Part shown: piece after piece, positions 6,285 through 12,698 of the stretch
How the letters are laid out: every line of letters starts with the position of its first letter
How positions within the stretch are numbered: the first letter of the stretch is position 1
Source of the DNA: Erysipelotrichaceae bacterium
GTDB taxonomy: Bacteria > Bacillota_I > Bacilli_A > Erysipelotrichales > Erysipelotrichaceae
Length of the DNA: 12,700 bases
Direction of reading: 5' to 3'
NCBI GenBank assembly: GCA_030533035.1
Contig: JAUNJW010000025.1
Location: 1-12,700 of the forward strand
Position numbers and translations under genes: made by a program
Notes under the pieces: generated by a model
Database searches by the model: none
Seen by the model: only the letters and a program-made list of their open reading frames with translations
What the model was told of the DNA's origin: nothing

Positions 6285-7137
6285 GCGGAAAACAAAGTTC
6301 GGCATCATCGGCCTTGGACTTCTCGGCGGATCGTACGCGATTGCCCTGAGCCAGAAGGGATATGACGTGACCGGGGTGGACATTGATGAAAATGCCTGCG
6401 CGGCGGCGCTGGAGAAGGGCTGGGCAAAAAAAGCGGGCAGCGATCCCGAACTGCTTTCCGGCTGCGACTTTGTCATCAGCGCCCTGTATCCGCGGACATT
6501 TGTGGAATGGATCAGAACAAACCAGCAGGTTCTGAAGCCGGGCTGTCTTCTCAGCGACGTTACCGGCGTCAAGCGATATATTATTGAACAGCTGGGTGCC
6601 ATCCTGCGGCCCGACGTTGAATTCATTGCCTGCCACCCGATGGCGGGCAGGGAATACAGAGGCATCTCCTACGCCGATCCGCATCGTTTCAAGGCTGCCA
6701 ACTTCATCGTTGTTCCGACACGGAAAAACACAGAGCAGGCAGTTTCCGCGGCCAGGCAGCTGGGAGAAATCCTCGGCTTTAGGCGGATCACGGAGCTTGA
6801 TCCGGATAAACATGATGAGATGATCGGCTATCTTTCCCAGCTGACCCATGTCATCGCCGTCTCTTTGATGAATGCCAACGACCACAGCGACCTGGCGGCT
6901 TATACCGGCGATTCCTTCCGGGATCTGACCAGGATTGCCTTTATCAATGAAGATCTCTGGCCGCAGCTGTTTGTGATGAACAAAGACTATCTGCTGGCGG
7001 AGATCGATGCGTTTGTCAGTGAGATGCAGGAATTCCGTTCACTGATTGACAAAGAGGACACTGAATCCATGCGCCAGAAGCTGATCCAGTCCTCACAGCG
7101 CCAGCAGGCCTTCAAGAAAAACGATGAGAACAAATGA
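6277..7137 (+). CDS. tyrA: Prephenate dehydrogenase
   Basis: Oxidative decarboxylation of prephenate to 4-hydroxyphenylpyruvate, the tyrosine branch. The 286-aa protein begins with a Rossmann fold, GLGLLGGS (12-19), with Asp35 at the end of the second strand favouring NAD+ over NADP+. The catalytic-histidine motif is CHPMAGRE (119-126, His120), followed by the all-helical C-terminal domain with LSQLTHVIA (186-194) and GDSFRDLTRIA (211-221). There is no chorismate mutase domain and no C-terminal ACT domain, so Tyr feedback through an ACT module is not expected. A strong site GGAGGTGA (6266-6273) precedes the start; the gene overlaps aroA by 8 nt and is followed at once by a terminator, making it the last gene of the operon. 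Confidence 0.95.
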   Translation: MIERKTKFGIIGLGLLGGSYAIALSQKGYDVTGVDIDENACAAALEKGWAKKAGSDPELLSGCDFVISALYPRTFVEWIRTNQQVLKPGCLLSDVTGVKRYIIEQLGAILRPDVEFIACHPMAGREYRGISYADPHRFKAANFIVVPTRKNTEQAVSAARQLGEILGFRRITELDPDKHDEMIGYLSQLTHVIAVSLMNANDHSDLAAYTGDSFRDLTRIAFINEDLWPQLFVMNKDYLLAEIDAFVSEMQEFRSLIDKEDTESMRQKLIQSSQRQQAFKKNDENK

Positions 7138-7165
7138 GCGGCGTCCCTTACCGGGCGCTGTTTTT
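7137..7165 (+). terminator. Intrinsic terminator of the aro operon
   Basis: A hairpin begins at the tyrA stop codon. GCG-CCC (7141-7147, with T7144 bulged) pairs with GGG-CGC (7153-7158) around a 5-nt loop, extended outward by G-U, C-G and further weak pairs (7137-7140 with 7159-7162). A run of five T (7161-7165) follows. The T-run passes directly into the promoter of the next gene. Confidence 0.75.
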
Positions 7166-7173
7166 GATATACT
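7165..7173 (+). promoter_or_regulatory. Extended -10 promoter for the NTPase-CYTH gene
   Basis: TGATATACT is a TG-N extended -10 element with hexamer TATACT (7168-7173). No -35 of quality is found 16-18 bp upstream, where the terminator stem of the aro operon lies. Transcription should begin near 7180, leaving room for GAGGT (7185-7189) as ribosome site before the ATG at 7197. Confidence 0.5.
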
Positions 7174-7196
7174 TGTTATGACGTGAGGTAAATGCT

Positions 7197-8285
7197 ATGT
7201 CAGCAGTAAAAATCGTAATCACCGGCGGCCCCTGCGCGGGCAAGACGACCGGTATGAGCTGGATCCAGCACCACCTGGAACATTTCGGCTACAAAGTCCT
7301 GTTTGTGCCGGAAACCGCGACTGAACTGATCAGCGGCGGCGTGGCGCCATGGACATGCGGCACCAATCTGGATTATCAGAAGTGCCAGCTGCGCCTGCAG
7401 AAAGAAAAAGAAGAAATCTTTGAAATGGCCGCCGAAACCATGGACAGGGACAAGCTGATCATTGTCTGCGACCGCGGTTTCATGGACAACAAGGCATATA
7501 TGACAGACGAGGAATTCGAGGAGGCTGCCGCCTTTATCGGAAAAAACCCGGTTGAGCTGAGGGACAGCTATGACGCTGTGTTCCATCTTGTCACAGCCGC
7601 CAAAGGCGCTGAGGAATTCTATACAAAGGCAAACAACGGCGCCCGCTATGAGACAGTCGAGCAGGCTGCTGCCCTGGATGACAAGCTGATCGCCGCCTGG
7701 ACCGGCCATCCCCATCTGCGGGTCATTGACAACTCCACGGACTTTGAGGACAAGCTCAAGCGGCTCGTCAATGAGATCATCATGTTCCTGGGCGAACCGG
7801 ATCCGGTTGAGATCGAACGGAAATATCTGATTGAATATCCTGACCTGGCGGCTCTGGACGCGGATCCGATGTGCCGCAAGGTGGAGATTGTGCAGACCTA
7901 TCTCAAGGCTCCGGAAGGGGAAGAATACCGGGTGCGCAGAAGAGGCGAGAACGGCCATTACACGTACTATGAAACCGTCAAGTCGACCGGCGGGGGCATC
8001 AAGCGCCTGCAGCTGGAAAGAAGGCTGGACGAAGAACATTATCTCGATCTGCTGGATGAAGCGGATCCCGAATGCATGCCGGTCGAAAAGACCCGCTACT
8101 ATCTCACCTATGAAAAACAGTATTTTGAAATTGACGTCTATCCTTTCTGGAAAGACAAGGCAATTGTCGAGATCGAGCTGAGCAGCGAGGACCAGGAGGT
8201 CATCTTCCCGCCGCAGCTGAAAATGATCCGCGAAGTCACCGGTGAGAAAGAGTTTAAGAATGCAAGCCTGGCCCGCAGGCGCTGA
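7197..8285 (+). CDS. P-loop NTPase (AAA_28 / TTD14-like) fused to a CYTH domain
   Basis: A 362-aa cytoplasmic protein of two parts. Residues 1 to about 200 are a P-loop NTPase of the AAA_28 type: Walker A GGPCAGKTT (10-18), Walker B-like IIVCDRGFMD (88-97), and a kinase-like helical lid with GARYET (148-153). Residues 203 to about 355 are a CYTH (triphosphate tunnel) domain: the signature Glu205-Ile-Glu207-Arg-Lys209, basic strand YRVRRR (244-249), Lys298 and Arg300, and paired acids Glu311/Asp313 and Glu325/Glu327 in alternating pattern, as in metal- and triphosphate-binding tunnels. The same order of domains occurs in Drosophila TTD14 and its relatives, which bind GTP and phosphoinositide; the bacterial substrate is unknown to me. 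It is monocistronic by promoter and terminator evidence upstream, with no clear terminator downstream. I assign domains, not a reaction. Confidence 0.85.
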   Translation: MSAVKIVITGGPCAGKTTGMSWIQHHLEHFGYKVLFVPETATELISGGVAPWTCGTNLDYQKCQLRLQKEKEEIFEMAAETMDRDKLIIVCDRGFMDNKAYMTDEEFEEAAAFIGKNPVELRDSYDAVFHLVTAAKGAEEFYTKANNGARYETVEQAAALDDKLIAAWTGHPHLRVIDNSTDFEDKLKRLVNEIIMFLGEPDPVEIERKYLIEYPDLAALDADPMCRKVEIVQTYLKAPEGEEYRVRRRGENGHYTYYETVKSTGGGIKRLQLERRLDEEHYLDLLDEADPECMPVEKTRYYLTYEKQYFEIDVYPFWKDKAIVEIELSSEDQEVIFPPQLKMIREVTGEKEFKNASLARRR

Positions 8286-8306
8286 GGATGCATTCCGCCC
8301 GCTTTG

Positions 8307-8315
8307 TGATATAAT
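8307..8315 (+). promoter_or_regulatory. Extended -10 promoter for the NusG-II protein gene
   Basis: TGATATAAT gives a TG-N extension and a perfect TATAAT (8310-8315). No good -35 is visible; ATGCAT (8288-8293) is poorly spaced. The start codon follows 9 nt after the hexamer, so transcription should begin at or within about 3 nt of the ATG. Confidence 0.6.
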
Positions 8316-8324
8316 TGAGCGGCT

Positions 8325-8741
8325 ATGAAGAAAAAAGAATGGATTATCGTTCTTGTGATCGCCGCGTTCAGCCTGATCGCGCTGGGTGTTATGAGAATGA
8401 TGCCGAAGAAAAACGCTGAATATGATCCTTCTGTCCTGCCCGACAAGGACCCGCAGGGAATCTGGGTGGCGGTCGTCAACCGGAACCGGGTCATCCTCTA
8501 TTTTGATTCCGGCGTCGACGCCGAATATGAGGTGGACGGCAACATCGGCCACATGACCATCGAGGTCGCTGACGGCCGCTGGCATGTCAAGGATGTTGAA
8601 TGCTACGACTATACATGCAAGAACATGGGCTGGGTTGACGAAAGCGCCATCCTGCCGATTATCTGCCTGCCCAACGACATCGTCATCATCGATGCCGAAA
8701 CAGCCGCCAACATGATCGCGGAGGTCACGGATGGGAATTGA
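8325..8741 (+). CDS. NusG domain II-containing membrane-anchored protein
   Basis: A 138-aa protein with a basic N-terminus and one membrane helix (about 6-24), then an extracytoplasmic beta-rich domain. Residues 47-123 fit the NusG domain II family: a WVAVVNRNRVILYFDSG strand pair, then ECYDYTCKNMGW and ICLPNDIVIID. Cys93, Cys98 and Cys114 are the conserved cysteines of this small family. Despite the name it lacks the NGN domain and is not a transcription factor. In Bacillota such proteins are often encoded next to a Gx-transporter protein, as here, and near redox or FMN-related membrane genes; the function is not established. No ribosome site precedes the ATG, which stands 9 nt from a TATAAT box. 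The end overlaps the next gene by 11 nt. Confidence 0.8.
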   Translation: MKKKEWIIVLVIAAFSLIALGVMRMMPKKNAEYDPSVLPDKDPQGIWVAVVNRNRVILYFDSGVDAEYEVDGNIGHMTIEVADGRWHVKDVECYDYTCKNMGWVDESAILPIICLPNDIVIIDAETAANMIAEVTDGN

Positions 8742-9243
8742 AAAAACAAGACGGTTTGTCTATCTGGCGCTGTTCAGCGCGATGGCGATTGTCTTAAGCA
8801 TTATTGAATCAATCTATATCGGACCTGTCTTCTTTATGGTCAGGATCGGTCTGGCCAATATCGTTGCCCTGGTTACCGTGAAGATCCTCGGCGTGAAGGA
8901 AATGATCATCGTCAACACCATGCGGGTGGTGATCTCAACCCTGATGCGGGGCATGATCTTCTCCAGCACCTTCTGGATTTCCCTGGGCGGCGTGGTGCTT
9001 TCCTCCATCGTGCTGATCATTATGGAGAAGATGAAATCCTCGCTGATGTTCACATCAGTGATCATGTCGGTTGCCCATTCCGTCGGCCAGGTCATTGTCG
9101 TCTGTTTCTTCTACATGCAGGCGGGCGTGGCGGCGATCCTGCCGTACCTGCTGCTGGGCTCAATTCCGATGGGTATCCTGACCGGCATTACCGCCCAGCT
9201 TGTCTTGGCGAGAATCAAACCGCTCAAAAAAGAACGGGAGTAG
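8731..9243 (+). CDS. Gx transporter family membrane protein (also annotated heptaprenyl diphosphate synthase component I)
   Basis: A 170-aa, highly hydrophobic protein with five or six predicted membrane helices (about 8-28, 35-54, 60-76, 80-97, 103-125, 132-156). The motifs LSIIESIYIGP (22-32) and RIGLANIVAL (38-47) are those of the family called Gx transporter, formerly heptaprenyl diphosphate synthase component I. The topology resembles substrate-binding components of vitamin uptake systems, so a transport role is more likely than an enzyme subunit, but the substrate is unknown. GGAGGT (8719-8724) lies inside the preceding gene, 6 nt from the ATG, and the 11-nt overlap implies translational coupling. 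No polyprenyl synthase component II lies beside it. Confidence 0.8.
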   Translation: MGIEKTRRFVYLALFSAMAIVLSIIESIYIGPVFFMVRIGLANIVALVTVKILGVKEMIIVNTMRVVISTLMRGMIFSSTFWISLGGVVLSSIVLIIMEKMKSSLMFTSVIMSVAHSVGQVIVVCFFYMQAGVAAILPYLLLGSIPMGILTGITAQLVLARIKPLKKERE

Positions 9244-9246
9244 TAT

Positions 9247-9849
9247 ATGGACCGGCAGAGACTTGAAAAGCAGATTGACTTTATCCTTGAGGCGGACAAA
9301 GAAAAAAACATCCTGCGCCAGACGCATCTGAGCGGTCATGGCAGGCGGGAAAACGACGCCGAACATGCCTGGCACATGGCGCTGATGGCGTGGCTGCTGA
9401 AGGAATATTCCAATCAGGAAATCGACATTGCCAGAACCATGGCGATGTGCCTGATCCATGACATTGTCGAAATCGACGCCGGCGACACATACGCCTATGA
9501 CGAGGAAGGGCTGAAAACCCAGAAGGAACGCGAGGAAAAGGCAAAGCAGAGGATCTTCTCGCTGCTGCCGGATGACCAGCGGGATGAGATGACGGCATTG
9601 TTCGATGAGTTTGAGGCTTTTGAAACACCTGAATCCTGCTTCGCCCATGCCATGGACAATTTCCAGCCGTTTCTGCTGAATGATTCCAACGGCGGCGGCG
9701 ACTGGCGTGAGCACGCAGTCACCGTCTCAAAGGTTCTCGGCCGTCAGAGCCAGAGCGCGAAGGGGTCAGCTCAGATCGCCGGCTTTGTTTTTGAGAAACT
9801 GGAAGAGCATGTCAGAGAAGGCAATCTCATCGAGGACAGGGACAAATAA
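9247..9849 (+). CDS. HD-domain phosphohydrolase, YfbR / 5'-deoxynucleotidase-like
   Basis: A 200-aa cytoplasmic protein. The metal-binding HD signature is complete: His40 in NDAEHAW (36-42), His71-Asp72 in MCLIHDIVEIDAGDT (67-81) and Asp137 in HAMDNFQP (134-141). This spacing matches the HD_3 / YfbR group, whose members remove phosphate from deoxynucleoside 5'-monophosphates; that reaction is the best guess, though other HD hydrolases share the pattern. Arg23 near the start (ILRQTHLSGHGR) corresponds to the substrate-side arginine region of that group. It starts 3 nt after the Gx-transporter stop with CGGGAG at 9235-9240, so the three genes 8325-9849 are one transcription unit closed by a terminator. 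No clear link with its neighbours' function is seen. Confidence 0.82.
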   Translation: MDRQRLEKQIDFILEADKEKNILRQTHLSGHGRRENDAEHAWHMALMAWLLKEYSNQEIDIARTMAMCLIHDIVEIDAGDTYAYDEEGLKTQKEREEKAKQRIFSLLPDDQRDEMTALFDEFEAFETPESCFAHAMDNFQPFLLNDSNGGGDWREHAVTVSKVLGRQSQSAKGSAQIAGFVFEKLEEHVREGNLIEDRDK

Positions 9850-9860
9850 GAATTTCAAAG

Positions 9861-9885
9861 ATGACAGCTGCGGCTGTCATTTTTT
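9861..9885 (+). terminator. Intrinsic terminator after the HD-domain gene
   Basis: An 8-bp perfect stem, ATGACAGC (9861-9868) with GCTGTCAT (9873-9880), closes a 4-nt loop and is followed by five T (9881-9885). It begins 11 nt after the HD-gene stop and is physically shared with the next promoter. Confidence 0.8.
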
Positions 9886-9890
9886 ATAAT
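9861..9890 (+). promoter_or_regulatory. Promoter of the PH-like membrane protein, nested in a terminator
   Basis: ATGACA (9861-9866; 5 of 6 to TTGACA) and a perfect TATAAT (9885-9890) are 18 bp apart. The -35 box is the 5' arm of the preceding terminator, and the T-run leads into the -10 box. The start codon follows 9 nt after the -10, as at 8325. Confidence 0.65.
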
Positions 9891-9899
9891 TGAACACAG

Positions 9900-10352
9900 A
9901 TGGAACACCGTATTCAGATCCGCAAAAAGAAATCATCCCTGGTTACAGCATGTCTGGAAGCAGGCTGTTTTACCGTGCTCGCGCTGCTGTTTATTCTCTT
10001 TCCGCCGGCGGCCGGCTCTGTCCGCAGGAGCGCAGTGATACTCTTTCTGGCGTTTTCGCTGCCGGGCTGGTGCATGATGATTGATTATTTCCGTTCGTCC
10101 CTGGTGATCAGTGATGAAGGGGTTGAGGAAGTCCTGTCGTTCGGCAGGAATAAAAAAATCGCATGGTCTGAAATTACTTCCGTCGCGCTTGGCAGAAACA
10201 TGGTTTTTGTCTACGGGAAGAATAATAAAATCCTGGTTTCTATGGACGTGCCGCTTTCTGATGATCCGCAGGCACTGGAAATTCTGAAGGATCATCATGT
10301 GGAGCTGCACGATCATAACTTCAGAAGCCGTGACCGCGGAAAACAATCGTGA
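9900..10352 (+). CDS. Small membrane protein with PH-like C-terminal domain, function unknown
   Basis: A 150-aa protein I do not recognise as a named family member. A basic N-terminus (KKK at 9-11) is followed by two membrane helices (about 14-36 and 44-63) with a short connecting loop, then a soluble region. Residues 66-116 alternate as beta strands with the pattern LVISDEGVEEVLSFG, then IAWSEITSVALG and MVFVYGKNNKILVSMD, which resembles bacterial PH-like domains found after paired membrane helices (DUF6560-like is my best guess). The C-terminus is rich in His, Asp and Arg. There is no ribosome site; the ATG lies 9 nt after TATAAT. It is separated from the ABC genes by 65 nt, so it may be its own unit or a partner of the exporter. 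Confidence 0.7.
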   Translation: MEHRIQIRKKKSSLVTACLEAGCFTVLALLFILFPPAAGSVRRSAVILFLAFSLPGWCMMIDYFRSSLVISDEGVEEVLSFGRNKKIAWSEITSVALGRNMVFVYGKNNKILVSMDVPLSDDPQALEILKDHHVELHDHNFRSRDRGKQS

Positions 10353-10382
10353 ATTGACTGTCAAAAACCTGCGCAAAGAGAT

Positions 10383-10388
10383 TACAAT
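10383..10388 (+). promoter_or_regulatory. Possible -10 box ahead of the ABC exporter genes
   Basis: TACAAT (10383-10388) is a 5-of-6 match to TATAAT, 29 nt before the ATG at 10418. The only good -35-like word, TTGACT (10354-10359), is 23 bp away, which is too far, and there is no TG extension. No terminator is seen after the preceding gene, so read-through is equally possible. Confidence 0.25.
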
Positions 10389-10417
10389 AAAATCAACTGG
10401 AAACAGAGGAAAACATC

Positions 10418-11764
10418 ATGGGAGTAATTGACTTGAGTATTCTCGGCTATCAGGGACTGGGAGCGCTGCTGACGATAGCCGGAATGTGGATGATCATGAA
10501 AAAGTGCGGGCAGAAGGGCTGGTATGCCCTGATTCCCGGCTACCGGTACTTTAAGTTCGGTCAGATCGGCGGCCGTCAGACTGACGGCTATACAGCCATG
10601 TATATTGATTTTGCGGATATCTTCCTGCGATATATCGCCCAGTTTGTTCCTGAAACAAATGAATATTATGTGCCGCTGCTCATTATCAGGCTGATCGTCG
10701 CGCTCTGCGAAGTGATTTATGTCATACGTGTTGTCCTCGGCGTTGTGCAGGTGTTCCAGGCCAAAAAGATTTGGGCATTTGTCTGGGCTGCGCTGCCCTG
10801 GCTGCCGGCAATGATTCTGGGCTTCTCCAAAAAATACCAGCCGGTCATGGAACTGCAGGATGTTGACGAAAGTATGGCTGGAACAGCTCCGGCTGACCTG
10901 ACAGCCGCTTATGTGGACACGGAATCGGCAGACGGCCTGATGGTGCATGTCAAGGAGCGCTCCATCCTCAGCCGCGGCGCCAGGCGCTACCTGCTCAAGG
11001 ATATCAACCTTGCCATTCCCAACGGTTCGCTGGTGCTTCTTTTGGGCGGATCGGGCGCCGGCAAGACAACCCTGATCAATGCCATCATCGGCTATGAAAA
11101 AGCAAAGGCCGTGGTCAAACTCGGCGGCCGTGATATCTACAAAGAATACAAAGAGATGAAATACAGGATCGGCTTTGTGCCGCAGATGGATCTTCTCCGC
11201 GTCAACGACAGTGTCAGGCGCACCCTGACCGACGCCGCAAAGCTCAGGCTGCCGAAAAATGTCGGCCGCGCGGAACGGAACAGACGCGTGAACGAGGTCG
11301 TTGAAACACTCGGCCTTACCGGCCGCACCCAGGGACTTGTCGCCAAGAAATCAGGCGGCCAGAAGAAGAGAATCTCCATCGGCATGGAGCTCATCAGCAA
11401 TCCCGACCTGTTTATTCTCGATGAGCCTGACTCCGGTCTTGACGGCGTCATTGCCAGGGAACTCTTTGAAAAGCTGCGGGGTATCGCGGATGAAGGCAAG
11501 ATCGTCATCGCGATCACCCATACCCCGGACCGTGTCGCCGACCTGTTCGACAAGGTGATCGTCCTGGCCAGGGACTCCGGCCGCTGCGGCCGCCTGGCAT
11601 TCTACGGCTCACCGGACGAAGCCCGGGAATTCGGAAAAGACACAATGGAAAAAATCGTCATGACCGTCAATCCGACAACGGAAGGCGGCGAAGGCAGGGC
11701 GGATGAGATGATCGAGAAATATGCCGCTCTGACAGCGGAAAGGAGGGCCGGTTCCCATGCCTGA
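10418..11764 (+). CDS. ABCG-like ABC transporter ATPase with N-terminal membrane domain
   Basis: A 448-aa protein. Residues 1 to about 137 are a membrane module with helices near 10-28, 84-112 and 118-136 and the stretch KKCGQKGWYALIPGYRYF (28-45), like DUF5684. A linker leads to an ABC ATPase domain (about 173-400): Walker A GGSGAGKTT (210-218), Q-loop Gln256, signature KSGGQ (311-315), Walker B LFILDE (331-336) followed by PDSGLDG, and switch His368. The signature and D-loop resemble ABCG/White-type ATPases. AGAGGA at 10405-10410 precedes the ATG at 10418. The next gene, overlapping by 8 nt, is the matching permease, so the pair should form an exporter, with two ATPase chains and two permease chains if it follows the family. 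The substrate is not shown by the sequence. Confidence 0.86.
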   Translation: MGVIDLSILGYQGLGALLTIAGMWMIMKKCGQKGWYALIPGYRYFKFGQIGGRQTDGYTAMYIDFADIFLRYIAQFVPETNEYYVPLLIIRLIVALCEVIYVIRVVLGVVQVFQAKKIWAFVWAALPWLPAMILGFSKKYQPVMELQDVDESMAGTAPADLTAAYVDTESADGLMVHVKERSILSRGARRYLLKDINLAIPNGSLVLLLGGSGAGKTTLINAIIGYEKAKAVVKLGGRDIYKEYKEMKYRIGFVPQMDLLRVNDSVRRTLTDAAKLRLPKNVGRAERNRRVNEVVETLGLTGRTQGLVAKKSGGQKKRISIGMELISNPDLFILDEPDSGLDGVIARELFEKLRGIADEGKIVIAITHTPDRVADLFDKVIVLARDSGRCGRLAFYGSPDEAREFGKDTMEKIVMTVNPTTEGGEGRADEMIEKYAALTAERRAGSHA

Positions 11765-12698
11765 TAAGATTCGTTACCGGGGCCGGATCGCCCAGATCGG
11801 AATCTATTTCGGAAAACTGGTCCGCATGTTCATTTACCAGAACGACTGGAAGATGCTGCCGATGGCAGCCCTGATCGGCGGCCTGGTCACCTTCGCTGTG
11901 GGTTCCAGCATGTTTGTCACCCAGGAAGGTACATTCAACGGCTGCTTCTCACTGACCTGCGTCTGTATCTGGAACGGATTCTTCAACTCCATCCAGGTCA
12001 TCTGCCGTGAAAGGCCGATCATCAAGCGCGAGCACCGTTCCGGCATGCATATTTCTTCATATGTGATTGCCCATATGATTTACCAGCTGATCCTGTGTGC
12101 CCTGCAGACAGGAATCATCCTCGGCATCTGCCACATGGCCGGCATCAGCTTCCCGAAGGAAAGCCTGATCACGCCGTATTCCATGCTGGACTTCGGTCTC
12201 ACCATGTTCCTGATCACCTATTGCGCGGACATGATGTCACTGGCTATTTCCGCCATGGTCAAAAGCACGACAACGGCGATGACGGTCATGCCCTTTGTCA
12301 TGATGTTCCAGCTGCTCTTCTCCGGCGGCCTGATTGTTTTGGAAGGCCCGGCTGAAAAGCTGACCGGATTTACAATCACCAAGTGGGGCCTGCAGAGCTT
12401 ATGCGCCCAGGGCCAGTTCAACACCCAGCCGCAGGTAACGCTGTGGAATACCATCTGGCAGTTCAGATCCTTCGATTTCAACGGTGAAAAGCCTGTCAAA
12501 ATGATTACGGATTACATCCGCAAAAACAACATGCTCAACGACTTCCTGGCGGAGTCGGGCAAATATACGGCCAATCCGGCATATGTCTTTAATCCGGAAA
12601 ACATCATCCACTGCTGGACAATGATCCTGATCATGACAGTGATCTTCGCGGTCGCTGCCGTGGTGATCCTTGAATTTATTGACCGCGACAAAAGATAG
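11757..12698 (+). CDS. ABC-2 type permease, ABCG-like
   Basis: A 313-aa membrane protein, complete, with its TAG stop at 12696-12698. Six membrane helices are predicted at about 33-54, 62-80, 100-128, 143-168, 173-195 and 286-307. Between helices 2 and 3 lies CRERPIIKREHRSGMHISSY (83-102), close to the RERxxxxREr-SGmY connecting-helix motif of ABCG permeases. A large soluble loop (about 196-285), presumably extracellular, lies before the last helix, as in that family. AGGAGG (11741-11746) lies 10 nt before the ATG, and the 8-nt overlap with the ATPase gene implies coupled translation. Export of a lipid, drug or peptide is possible; nothing here decides which. The window ends 2 nt after the stop, so further operon members cannot be excluded. 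Confidence 0.87.
   Translation: MPDKIRYRGRIAQIGIYFGKLVRMFIYQNDWKMLPMAALIGGLVTFAVGSSMFVTQEGTFNGCFSLTCVCIWNGFFNSIQVICRERPIIKREHRSGMHISSYVIAHMIYQLILCALQTGIILGICHMAGISFPKESLITPYSMLDFGLTMFLITYCADMMSLAISAMVKSTTTAMTVMPFVMMFQLLFSGGLIVLEGPAEKLTGFTITKWGLQSLCAQGQFNTQPQVTLWNTIWQFRSFDFNGEKPVKMITDYIRKNNMLNDFLAESGKYTANPAYVFNPENIIHCWTMILIMTVIFAVAAVVILEFIDRDKR

Noticed and set aside
8266..8280. Small hairpin GCCTG/CAGGC at the end of the NTPase-CYTH gene as terminator
   Set aside because: Only 5 bp, inside the coding region and without a T-run.
7200..8585. 461-codon antisense open frame over the NTPase-CYTH gene
   Set aside because: The product has no recognisable domain and spans a real promoter and two + strand genes.
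10354..10364. TTGACTGTCAA palindrome as operator or as -35 box for the ABC genes
   Set aside because: Too short to stand above chance, and 23 bp from the nearest -10-like word.
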